A DNA stretch of 31,542 nt from Candidatus Saliniplasma halalkaliphilum (GTDB lineage: Archaea; Thermoplasmatota; Thermoplasmata; Halarchaeoplasmatales; Halarchaeoplasmataceae): the NCBI GenBank assembly GCA_019594235.1, contig JAFDTG010000003.1, positions 1 through 31,542 of the forward strand, in the 5' to 3' direction. The translations under genes and the position numbers were made by a program. Shown in pieces: positions 14,915 through 21,304 of the stretch. Below the pieces are notes generated by a model. It was not told the origin of the DNA, searched no databases, and saw nothing but the letters and a program-made list of their open reading frames with translations. How positions within the stretch are numbered: the stretch's first letter is position 1; every line of letters begins with the position of its first letter.

Positions 14915-16979
14915 AACCTACAAGGTCTTCGAAGATTATGATCCACTTTTTTACGTTGAAGCCTCGGACGGGAACTACGGGGAGATCGAAGAATTCTATC
15001 AAGATATGGGTTTTGAAACACGTTACGTTTCTAAAAAAATCACGATATACGATAAAGTGGAAAAAGAAGTTTTGGAGATATCCCCAGGCCATGTCTTCGA
15101 TCCAAGGAAACAAGCGGATGCTCTGCATTTTTTTGAAGGATATGATAATTACGAGTTCTATAATGTGGATATCCCGCTAGGACAAAGGTACCTTATTGAA
15201 AGGGGCATACGACCGTTTTCACTGGTCGATAAAAACCATGGATGGAGGGAGTTAGAGAAAGACGCCGATATTAACTATTCTCTCCCATCACTTCGAGAAG
15301 CGTCACTTTCAGTGGATTTCGAAACGAAAGATATCCCGACCATGGATGATCATATATCTTCAATAACGTTAGGGGATCATGTTATAAATGGGAGTGAAAA
15401 AGAGATGATCAAAGAGCTCAACAGGGAGATCGAGATCAAAGATCCGGACGTGATATTGACATCCAATGGAGATCCTTTTTTAATACCGTATCTGTTTCAT
15501 CGGGCTAGGGTCAATAACGAAGGATTGAAATTAGGTCGAGAACGGTCTATTCATGCGCGTAAGGAAGGGTCTTCCCATGTTTCCTACGGTAGAGTCATCT
15601 ACAAACCCCCTTCTTACCACTTGAAAGGTAGGGTCCATATCGACGTGCAGAATTCATTCCTATATCGTGAGGGAGGTCTTGATGGATTGATAGAGATCTC
15701 TAGACTTTCTAAGATCCCTCTCCAGAAACTCGCCAGGAGGAGTCCCGGGACTGCCATCGATGCCATGGAACTTGAACAGGCCATGAAAGATGGTTACCTC
15801 ATACCGTGGAAAAGGAATATATCTGAAAGGTTCAAAAGTGCACAGCAGTTGTTGAAAGCTGATAGAGGTGGACATATTTTCGAACCTAGGATGGGGTTCC
15901 ATTTCAACGTTCTTAAGTTAGATTTCGCCAGTATGTACCCCTCTATAATAGATAAGTACAACCTGTCACCGGAGACAATAGGATGTGACTGTGGAGAGTT
16001 TCATAAGGTTCCGGAATTGGGTTATAAAGTGTGTGATCGACATCGCGGACTCATACCAAAGGTCGTTTCACCGCTGATCCAGCGTCGACAGAGGTACAAA
16101 GGTATGAAGGGAGAATGCTTTTCTAAACGGGCAGATACACTAAAGTGGTTGTTAGTTACGTGTTTCGGGTACACCGGCTATAAGAAAGCCAGGTTCAGCA
16201 ACATAGAAGTCCACGAAAGCGTTACCGCTTACGGAAGAGATATACTGATAACAGCCGCGGATATAGCTCAAGAGATGGGCTACAAATTGATCCACGGTAT
16301 AGTAGATTCCCTTTGGTTGAAAGGTGATAGAGAAAGGTTAGATGAGTTGATTAGAAAAGTCGAAAGTGAAACAGGTATTCTACTCGAAAAAGAAGGGGTT
16401 TACAGATGGATCGTTTTCCTTCCGAGTAAATCGGATGGATTGGGAGTGGCTAACCGGTATTACGGAGTATTGAACGGAGAACTCGAGGTGAAAGGTGTCC
16501 ACGCAAGGAGGAAAGACACACCTAAGCTCTTCAAAGAAGTACAGATGGACATGCTATGTCTATTGGCTGAGGCGTTGAGTGAAAGTGAATTCGATGAGCA
16601 GTTAGAAGAAGCTCTAGAACGGTTGGAAGAGGCATATCTCAGAATCAAAAAAGAAGAAGTGTCGTTTTCATCGCTCTATTTCACTAAAAGCGTCTCCATG
16701 AAGGCCGAAGATTACAAGCATATGACCGAAAGCAAGGCGGCACTGCTCAATTACAGAGAAAAAGGTGTAGAGGTGAACCCCGGCGAGTCGATACGATATA
16801 TCGTTACCGACGGTGAAAGTAGGGACTTTCGTAGTAAAGTAAAGATAGAGGGGCAGGAAGTGGACCATTACGACACAGCTTATTATTCCCGGTACCTTTT
16901 TAGATTGGGTGAAGAGATACTGATACCCTTTGGATACGATGCTGAGAAACTAAAATATTTGGTTAGAAAGGATGGATAA
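14838..16979 (+). CDS. polB2: PolB2-type family B DNA polymerase with altered motif C
   Basis: 713 aa from the ATG at 14838, with AGGTGG at 14829-14834; a TTG at 14820 is in frame. Motif A, LKLDFASMYPSII, is intact (D362). Motif B, KWLLVTCFGYTGY, is intact (from K436). Motif C reads IHGIVDSLWL where replicative polymerases have YGDTDS: the first aspartate is Ile, the second (D490) is kept. The exonuclease domain keeps SVDFET (Exo I) but Exo II reads NGDPFLIPYL without its Asp, and no clear Exo III YxxxD is seen, so proofreading is probably lost. A CxC...CxxH cluster (383-402) between A and B may bind zinc. Archaeal PolB2/Dpo2 is linked to DNA-damage response and translesion synthesis. Confidence 0.9.
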   Translation: MKGWILDIYPDLKRKKMVLWMRTTDRTYKVFEDYDPLFYVEASDGNYGEIEEFYQDMGFETRYVSKKITIYDKVEKEVLEISPGHVFDPRKQADALHFFEGYDNYEFYNVDIPLGQRYLIERGIRPFSLVDKNHGWRELEKDADINYSLPSLREASLSVDFETKDIPTMDDHISSITLGDHVINGSEKEMIKELNREIEIKDPDVILTSNGDPFLIPYLFHRARVNNEGLKLGRERSIHARKEGSSHVSYGRVIYKPPSYHLKGRVHIDVQNSFLYREGGLDGLIEISRLSKIPLQKLARRSPGTAIDAMELEQAMKDGYLIPWKRNISERFKSAQQLLKADRGGHIFEPRMGFHFNVLKLDFASMYPSIIDKYNLSPETIGCDCGEFHKVPELGYKVCDRHRGLIPKVVSPLIQRRQRYKGMKGECFSKRADTLKWLLVTCFGYTGYKKARFSNIEVHESVTAYGRDILITAADIAQEMGYKLIHGIVDSLWLKGDRERLDELIRKVESETGILLEKEGVYRWIVFLPSKSDGLGVANRYYGVLNGELEVKGVHARRKDTPKLFKEVQMDMLCLLAEALSESEFDEQLEEALERLEEAYLRIKKEEVSFSSLYFTKSVSMKAEDYKHMTESKAALLNYREKGVEVNPGESIRYIVTDGESRDFRSKVKIEGQEVDHYDTAYYSRYLFRLGEEILIPFGYDAEKLKYLVRKDG

Positions 16980-17016
16980 ATCAAGTTTTACTTTCATATA
17001 TCCCCCGTTTAAAGGT

Positions 17017-17026
17017 TGATATATAC
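17017..17026 (+). promoter_or_regulatory. TATA box of the zinc-ribbon gene
   Basis: TGATATATAC lies about 28 bp before the ATG at 17050 and there is no ribosome site, so the message is probably leaderless. Confidence 0.5.
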
Positions 17027-17049
17027 CTTTCTTATTCATTTAAAATACC

Positions 17050-17154
17050 ATGGAAAGGGAATGCAGCGACTGTGGATCGGATATGATACCTTCCGAAGGA
17101 TGTTGGAAATGTCCTTCTTGCGGATACTCTAAATGCGATCGGGTGCGAGTATAG
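17050..17154 (+). CDS. 34-aa zinc-ribbon protein
   Basis: MERECSDCGSDMIPSEGCW, then KCPSCGYSKCDRVRV. Cysteine pairs CxxC (C5, C8) and CPSC (C21, C24), with extra cysteines at 18 and 29, give a complete zinc ribbon. The spacing and the EGCWKCPSCGYSKC string resemble the C-terminal zinc ribbon of B12-dependent (class II) ribonucleotide reductases, here as a free protein. It has its own TATA box. It sits just downstream of the PolB2 operon, so a DNA-metabolism link is possible but unproven. No larger partner gene is adjacent. Confidence 0.65.
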   Translation: MERECSDCGSDMIPSEGCWKCPSCGYSKCDRVRV

Positions 17155-17256
17155 TTTTAATATTTTTATAACTTTACTATCCGTTTTATGATTATTAGAT
17201 GATCTATTATACTTTATTAGAAGAGAACTAGTTCTTCTATCGATATTGCTCGCTTG

Positions 17257-17360
17257 GTCCGAAACTATTTTATTCGAACCACTGCATATACCATGCAGAT
17301 AGGAGGAAATGATTTGCTAGCAGTCCGCACGAGCATAGACCAATCACGCTGTTGGAGGGA
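17257..17360 (+). repeat. 104-bp dispersed repeat, copy 1
   Basis: From GTCCGAA to GGAGGGA. It matches copy 2 (18275-18378) over the full 104 bp with six substitutions and no gaps. It contains the hairpin CTGCAT-ATACC-ATGCAG, a short inverted pair CGAA/TTCG, the core AGGAGGAAATGA, and the invariant TAGCAGTCCGCACGAGCATA and GACCAATCACGCTGTTGGAG. No ORF crosses it. It lies about 20 bp beyond the 3' end of the PIN toxin gene. Class unknown: small RNA gene, recombination site or MITE. Confidence 0.85.
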
Positions 17361-17379
17361 TGAATTGAACTAGGGTCTT

Positions 17380-17877
17380 TCATTGTGTAAATATTTTCTT
17401 TTCATCTATCTTTCTGTTGTCTTTTTCTTCTATCTTATCTATCGCCTTTTCAGCTTTTTTTCTATCGATGATACCGTCTTTTAATATCCTCTTCATGATG
17501 GAATCGAATGTAATAACAGTTACACCTTTATTTTTAGCTACCCTTGCAGCGATCCTATCCATTGTAAAGAAGACAGCGTCTCTCTGTTTAGAGACGGCGA
17601 TAGATTCCAGTTCCCCTTTACCTATCAGGATCTGATCGAACCATTTTCTGTAGAGTTCTTTTTCATCTTTGGAGATGTTGATTGTATCTATTTCTTTTTC
17701 TTTCAATATTTTATTAGGAAACCTGTATCCATAATCTAGAGGTTTTTCTAGTTCATCTTCAACTTTGGGAGTTATAACGATTTTGCCATCTGAGTATAGT
17801 TGTAAAATTTTGTCCACTAGTTCAGCTTTTGCGAGTACGGAAGCGGCGTCGGTATCAAGAATAAGAAGATCATCCAT
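17380..17877 (-). CDS. PIN-domain toxin (VapC-like RNase)
   Basis: 165 aa. LLILDTDAASVLAKAELVD gives the first PIN acidic residue (D8); VITPKVEDELEKP gives E40/E42; GKGELESIAVSKQRDAVFFTMD gives E89, E91, D100 and D107. These acidic residues coordinate Mg2+ in PIN ribonucleases. The form is the larger PIN type paired with UPF0175-like antitoxins. The start is 14 bp after the stop of the RHH antitoxin. The pair is bounded on both sides by the 104-bp repeats. Confidence 0.85.
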   Translation of the reverse strand: MDDLLILDTDAASVLAKAELVDKILQLYSDGKIVITPKVEDELEKPLDYGYRFPNKILKEKEIDTINISKDEKELYRKWFDQILIGKGELESIAVSKQRDAVFFTMDRIAARVAKNKGVTVITFDSIMKRILKDGIIDRKKAEKAIDKIEEKDNRKIDEKKIFTQ

Positions 17878-17891
17878 GTGGACATCGACCT

Positions 17892-18191
17892 CTAATCTTT
17901 TTGTTCTTCACCGAAGAAAGTTTTTACAGTTATCCCTCTATCTTTTAGTTCCTGCTTAAAACTTTCTGAGTCGATCTCAGCTATCTCCGCAGCTCTCATC
18001 AATGAAATCTTTTCCTCTTTATACAGCTCGATAGCTATGCGTAATTTTTTTTCGTGGTTTTTTCTCAGAAATGTCCTGAAGGCATCCCGGATCACATCAC
18101 TCTTAGAACTATATTCGCCGGTTTTAACGAGAGCCTCTATCTCGTTATCCATTAGTTCAGGGATGCTTATAGAAACACTTTTGCTAGGCAT
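17892..18191 (-). CDS. Antitoxin: RHH plus UPF0175-like domain
   Basis: 99 aa. Residues 1-43 are a ribbon-helix-helix: VSISIPELMDNEIEALVKTG, then EYSSKSDVIRDAFRTFL. Residues 50-90 (LRIAIELYKEEKISLMRAAE, IAEIDSESFKQELKDRGI) are a UPF0175-type helical segment. RHH binds the operon promoter, and the C-terminal part is expected to neutralise the PIN toxin. An AT-rich stretch just upstream (18193-18220) should hold promoter and operator. Confidence 0.85.
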   Translation of the reverse strand: MPSKSVSISIPELMDNEIEALVKTGEYSSKSDVIRDAFRTFLRKNHEKKLRIAIELYKEEKISLMRAAEIAEIDSESFKQELKDRGITVKTFFGEEQKD

Positions 18192-18274
18192 AGAATAATA
18201 AATATTGCTATTAATTATTAATTCTTTCGGTTGTATAGGAGCATTGTTTTGATAGACCTATATTAAAGAAAATT

Positions 18275-18378
18275 GTCCGAATCTATTTTATTCGAACTAC
18301 TGCATATACCCTGCAGATAGGAGTAAATGAGTTGATAGCAGTCCGCACGAGCATAGACCAATCACGCTGTTGGAGGGA
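18275..18378 (+). repeat. 104-bp dispersed repeat, copy 2
   Basis: About 94% identical to copy 1, same orientation, same length. Substitutions fall in the 5' half only; the last 55 bp (from TAGCAGTCC) are identical. It lies about 85 bp upstream of the antitoxin start, so copies 1 and 2 bracket the PIN/RHH module. A TATA-like CTATATTAAAG lies directly before it (18258-18268). Confidence 0.85.
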
Positions 18379-18399
18379 CGAGAGCAAGAGTTTAGGTAT

Positions 18400-18680
18400 G
18401 TGTTTGACGTACTCCACCACCTAAATTGGTGGAATCTTTAAGAACGCTCAGTACAGAGCCTTCTATGGACACGCCATATCCTGTTAATACTCCCCGTGTA
18501 GGTGGGTTCTGTGGTTCTACCCCTACAAGCGAAGCCTATATTTTGTCCGGGTTGCGTATGGGTCATGGTTGGTGTGGTCAAACTATAACCACTATACAAA
18601 AACCATACTCAATATACTTTATAAACTTTGCTTTCGGCATTCATCCTCCGCCTAAAGACGGAGGCATTCTGCCTGAGTTG
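18400..18680 (-). mobile_element. Remnants of IS200/IS605-type (TnpB) element ends
   Basis: Two hairpins in the same orientation have the look of tnpB-side transposon ends. TCCACCA-CCTAAAT-TGGTGGA is at 18413-18433, and CCTCCG-CCTAAAGA-CGGAGG at 18645-18664 is flanked by GGCATTCAT and CATTCTGCC. Read on the minus strand they give CCACCAATTTAGGTGGTGG and CTCCGTCTTTAGGCGGAGG, the typical C-x-TTTAGG-G form found after tnpB stops. Between 18529 and 18413 a minus frame reads LVGVEPQNPPTRGVLTGYG and continues into the first hairpin, like the low-complexity tail of a TnpB. No transposase domain survives. I see no intact gene from 18379 to 18865. Confidence 0.45.
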
Positions 18681-18874
18681 ATTGTAAAGTCGGCCAACGG
18701 AGGTTGTTGTTTTAGTGCGCCTATACTGCAGACTGGACTTGATACATGGAATTCAACTTTAGATTCAATTTATTCATCTAATTTGTCAGATGTCTCAAGT
18801 TTCAACAAAATTGAAAGTTGAGTTGCCGAAGAGTTTATGTATAGTAGATTATATAGTTACTATAGGTGTCTATA

Positions 18875-19102
18875 GTGAGTGAAGTAACAACAGTCCAAGT
18901 CAAGAAAGAAACCTTAGAGAAGCTGCGGGAAGAGAAAGAATATTCAAATCAGACATACGATGATCTCATACAAAAGATGATAACCGTTTTTGAAAACGCT
19001 AAGAAACAAAATCAATATGATGAATTTTTACACAAGATCCAGCAGCCTAAGATGAGGGAGTTATGGGACAATCCAGAAGACGAGGAATGGGAAGATGCTT
19101 GA
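18875..19102 (+). CDS. Antitoxin of a MazF/PemK-type pair
   Basis: 75 aa from GTG at 18875, with GGTG at 18865-18868 as ribosome site; a GTG at 18866 would add three residues. A beta strand TTVQVKKETLEKL and helices (REEKEYSNQTYDDLIQKM) give an N-terminal RHH-like dimer of the kind seen in archaeal DUF7557 antitoxins. An acidic tail, LWDNPEDEEWEDA, is well suited to occupy the basic groove of a MazF toxin. The 3' end overlaps the toxin start by 8 bp. A TATA-like GATTATATAG is at 18847-18856. Confidence 0.75.
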   Translation: MSEVTTVQVKKETLEKLREEKEYSNQTYDDLIQKMITVFENAKKQNQYDEFLHKIQQPKMRELWDNPEDEEWEDA

Positions 19103-19415
19103 ATCAGGGGATGTCATACTAACGAAGGTCCAATACACCGACACTTTTGAGGTAAAAAGAAGACCCGCTGTTGTCCTTTTCGAAGAGATGAATAATGTAG
19201 TTATTGCTGGAATAACGAGCAATCTAAAGATGGAAGGTGTCCCTTTAACTAAAGAAGAGGGGGCACTCAAGGAGAGTGTGATCAAATTAAATTATATTTT
19301 TACAGTATCTAACCAGATGGTAGAGAAAGTCTTGTTCAAATTAAATGAAAATAAAAAGATGATAATGTTTGAAGAGTTGAATAAGAAACTATCCGATCTA
19401 AAGATAGAGGATTGA
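19095..19415 (+). CDS. MazF/PemK-type mRNA-cleaving toxin
   Basis: 106 aa. MLESGDVILTKVQYTDTFEV, then KRRPAVVLFEE, a core VVIAGITSNL, then ESVIKLNYIFTVSNQMVEKV. This is the SH3-like barrel of MazF/PemK RNases, with the RRPAVVL and ITSN signatures. It would cut mRNA in the cytosol when the antitoxin is lost. It overlaps the antitoxin by 8 bp. Repeat copy 3 begins about 50 bp after its stop. Confidence 0.85.
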   Translation: MLESGDVILTKVQYTDTFEVKRRPAVVLFEEMNNVVIAGITSNLKMEGVPLTKEEGALKESVIKLNYIFTVSNQMVEKVLFKLNENKKMIMFEELNKKLSDLKIED

Positions 19416-19465
19416 CGTAATGAATGATTAAAGAGTGAGATAAAAAGAGGGATAATGTAACAAAA

Positions 19466-19550
19466 TAATTTTATTCTTGGAGGAAACGAGTTGCTAGGTG
19501 TCCGGACTAGTATTTGCTAGTCATGTCCTTACAGGGTGAGGGCCAAGACA
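19466..19550 (+). repeat. Diverged third copy of the dispersed repeat
   Basis: It shares the order ATTTTATTC, GGAGGAAACGAGTTGCTAG and GTCCGGAC with copies 1 and 2, and lacks about 20 bp that hold their CTGCAT hairpin. It has a possible folded RNA: an outer stem CTTGG (19476-19480) with CCAAG (19543-19547), an inner hairpin GACTAG-TATTTG-CTAGTC (19505-19522), and ACA directly after the outer stem. From 19551 to 19696 I see nothing further. Confidence 0.6.
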
Positions 19551-19696
19551 CTTGTTCTATGTGTAAGAAAAGCCACTACACTCAATAGCTCGTTTTACTC
19601 GTTATCCAGTCACCTCATTTAAAACAATTTTTTAACTCACTAGAGGGATTTTGTTCATATAATAGGATTGTAAACTGTTTTATATATTATGAAAAG

Positions 19697-19770
19697 AGCC
19701 ACCGGAGGGATTTGAACCCCCGACCTGCTGATTACAAGTCAGCCGCTCTGCCGAACTAAGCTACGGTGGC
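19697..19770 (-). tRNA. tRNA-Thr (anticodon TGT)
   Basis: The acceptor arms GCCACCG and CGGTGGC pair over 7 bp. The anticodon stem GCTGA/TCAGC holds the loop CTTGTAA with anticodon TGT. The T arm GGGGG-TTCAAAT-CCCTC is present, and the discriminator base is T, normal for archaeal tRNA-Thr. No intron and no encoded CCA. A TATA-like CTAAATAG (19788-19796) lies upstream. Confidence 0.95.
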
Positions 19771-19829
19771 GAATGAATACGAGCTATTTAGATTAGTTCG
19801 GTAGTGAGTTAGAAATCTTTTCTGACGGA

Positions 19830-19852
19830 CTGCCGAACTAAGCTACGGTGGC
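19830..19852 (-). pseudogene. 5'-end fragment of tRNA-Thr
   Basis: Twenty-three bases are identical to 19748-19770, that is the acceptor 5' strand and D-arm start of the tRNA-Thr next door, in the same orientation. The rest of the tRNA is missing. The last bases, TACGGTGGC, are also the start of each unit of the tandem array that follows. Confidence 0.8.
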
Positions 19853-19970
19853 ATTTTCTACGAAAATCCCATCTACTCTCCAAAAAAACGTTTTTGGTTC
19901 ATACGGTGGCATTTTCTACGAAAATCCCATCTACTCTCCAAAAACATAGCGTTTCTGGTTCATACGGTGC
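19844..19970. repeat. Tandem ~60-bp repeat seeded on a tRNA-Thr end
   Basis: Unit 1 (19844-19901, 58 bp) and unit 2 (19902-19962, 61 bp) both begin TACGGTGGCATTTTCTACG and continue AAAATCCCATCTACTCTCC. They differ in the A/T-rich second half. A third start, TACGGTG, is at 19963. Each unit has an inverted pair ATTTTC-TAC-GAAAAT. Unit 1 has CCAAAAA-AACG-TTTTTGG, which is degraded in unit 2. The sequence after the array (TACGGTGCGAATG) resembles the right flank of the intact tRNA (TACGGTGGCGAATG). Confidence 0.8.
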
Positions 19971-20050
19971 GAATGGAAATGAATATCTTCTTTTGGTGAG
20001 AAAGAGAACTATGAAATAAATTTTCCGGATGAAAAGAAAGAAAAAAAGGT

Positions 20051-20590
20051 TTAGTGAGTATCTTCCAACTCAGCTAATTCGCCTTCGTGTAGTTCTAGAT
20101 GGTCGCCCTCTATCTCCACTAGAGCTTCGAAGAATTCCTTGACTCTCGGTTCTTCCGCTTCTTCAGCGAATTTTCTGTAATGTTCGATGGCTCTTGTTTC
20201 TCTCCTGTTTGCGTCCTCTAAATTGTCAGGTAGATGGTGTGAGCAGTTATCGGATTTCTTGTTGATGTCCGGCTCATCTCTGTCTAAGAACATGCATATC
20301 GCTTCCGCGTGCTCAGCCTCGACTTTTGCCAACCTCTTGAACATACCTTCTGTTTTCGGTCCTTCGGCCTGATTGTAAGCACAGTAGTAGAAGGTTGCGT
20401 TGTCGACTTCTAATTCTAAAGCTTTCTCAAAATTCTCTTTTGACTTTTCAGTCAGTTCAACATCTGGTTCTTCGTATTCCTCTCCGCGTTTCAAAAATTC
20501 CTCGTCTGCGCCGCAGTAAGGACAATCTGTGGGTCTTTCTTCCCCCAAATATGTCTCACCACATATCCAACATCTAAATACTTTTAACAT
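20051..20590 (-). CDS. Rubrerythrin with N-terminal rubredoxin domain
   Basis: 179 aa. The N-terminus FRCWICGETYLGE...CPYCGA is a rubredoxin iron site (C7, C10, C23, C26). The following four-helix bundle carries the diiron ligands: ALELEVDNATFYY, KVEAEHAEAI, RETRAIEHYRKF and EIEGDHLELHEGE. With rubredoxin in front it is the reverse-rubrerythrin type, which reduces hydrogen peroxide in anaerobes and microaerobes. The gene is divergent from the RHH/FtsZ operon. Confidence 0.93.
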   Translation of the reverse strand: MLKVFRCWICGETYLGEERPTDCPYCGADEEFLKRGEEYEEPDVELTEKSKENFEKALELEVDNATFYYCAYNQAEGPKTEGMFKRLAKVEAEHAEAICMFLDRDEPDINKKSDNCSHHLPDNLEDANRRETRAIEHYRKFAEEAEEPRVKEFFEALVEIEGDHLELHEGELAELEDTH

Positions 20591-20672
20591 TTTACATTAC
20601 GCTCCTTGAAGAAGGAAATTTATCCTTTTATTTATAGTTAAGCAGTGATCAAACACTTTTATTTTGTATGAC

Positions 20673-20691
20673 ATTAGTATTACACTAATAC
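20673..20691. promoter_or_regulatory. Nested palindrome, candidate operator
   Basis: GTATTA-CAC-TAATAC (20677-20691) is a perfect 6-bp inverted repeat. ATTAGT/ACTAAT (20673-20678 and 20684-20689) nests in it. It sits in the 251-bp divergent region between rubrerythrin and the RHH gene, 43 bp before a TATA box. RHH regulators often bind such short palindromes. Which gene it controls is not known. Confidence 0.4.
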
Positions 20692-20733
20692 GTTTTACAT
20701 GACTATAGAGACGGATTTCGAAAGGATGAAAAT

Positions 20734-20744
20734 CTTTATATATG
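20734..20744 (+). promoter_or_regulatory. TATA box upstream of the RHH/FtsZ-like operon
   Basis: CTTTATATATG. A second TATA-like CGTATATAC is at 20786-20794. The first would give a leader of about 80 nt, the second one of about 25 nt. The ribosome site GGTG is at 20830-20833. Confidence 0.45.
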
Positions 20745-20841
20745 TTTAATTCTATATGTATTATGTCCTACGCCCTACCTAAAACCGTATATACATTCGG
20801 AATACAAGTAATACGCCAACAGGACAGAAGGTGTGTAAAGC

Positions 20842-21234
20842 ATGGAAAAGAAAATATCTCTGCGGGTGTCAGACGAAGACCTTGAGATCATCGATTCATT
20901 CATAGCAAGACATGATTTCAGCAACCGGTCTTCCTTTTTAAGAAAGGCCGCTCTGGAGTACATCAACAGACACAGTATCCGCAAAGATGAAACTGAAGTG
21001 CCATCAAAGATCACCTTACCGAAGAAGATCAAAAATATTGTTCACTATCTCATAGCTGTTGGACACTTTGACAATTGGGAGACAGCCATCCAGCAGCTTG
21101 TGAAAAAGGGGATTTTGACTGAGGATCTCAAAGAACTGAAGAAACAATACGAAGTTATTGGTGAAATGAGCAACAGAGTAGAAAATATCCTAGATGTCGA
21201 AAAAACCAGTGAGAAAAAATACATGCAAAAGTGA
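20842..21234 (+). CDS. CdrS-like ribbon-helix-helix regulator
   Basis: 130 aa. Residues 1-45 are a ribbon-helix-helix: KKISLRVSDEDLEIIDSFIA, then SNRSSFLRKAALEYI. A second domain (57-115: TLPKKIKNIVHYLIAVGHFD, NWETAIQQLVKKG) is helical and ends with a coiled stretch. The gene lies 70 bp before an FtsZ-type gene on the same strand. In Haloferax, the RHH protein CdrS is encoded with ftsZ2 and controls division genes; the context here is the same, so a division-regulator role is inferred. The basic and acidic balance is typical of a DNA-binding dimer. Confidence 0.75.
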   Translation: MEKKISLRVSDEDLEIIDSFIARHDFSNRSSFLRKAALEYINRHSIRKDETEVPSKITLPKKIKNIVHYLIAVGHFDNWETAIQQLVKKGILTEDLKELKKQYEVIGEMSNRVENILDVEKTSEKKYMQK

Positions 21235-21304
21235 AACGTGATAGGGCAAGGGACAGATTAGCGTTTAACAGCGCTACAAGATAATATCGGAGGAGCCCAA
21301 GTAT

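Noticed and set aside
17257..17360. tRNA-like structure in the 104-bp repeat (minus-strand GGTTCGAAT and a CTGCAT hairpin)
   Set aside because: The T-stem and acceptor strands do not pair, so it is not a tRNA gene.
18426..18821. 131-aa plus-strand open frame
   Set aside because: It runs through two transposon-end hairpins, has no ribosome site and no domain pattern; the opposite strand shows the TnpB-tail-like frame.
19476..19550. RNase P or SRP RNA
   Set aside because: GGAGGAAACGAG looks like a fragment of the RNase P conserved region, but the other conserved regions are absent and the length is too short; SRP RNA motifs are not present.
19844..19970. CRISPR-like array
   Set aside because: There are only two full units, with no unique spacers between conserved repeats and no cas genes; it is a simple tandem duplication starting at a tRNA end.
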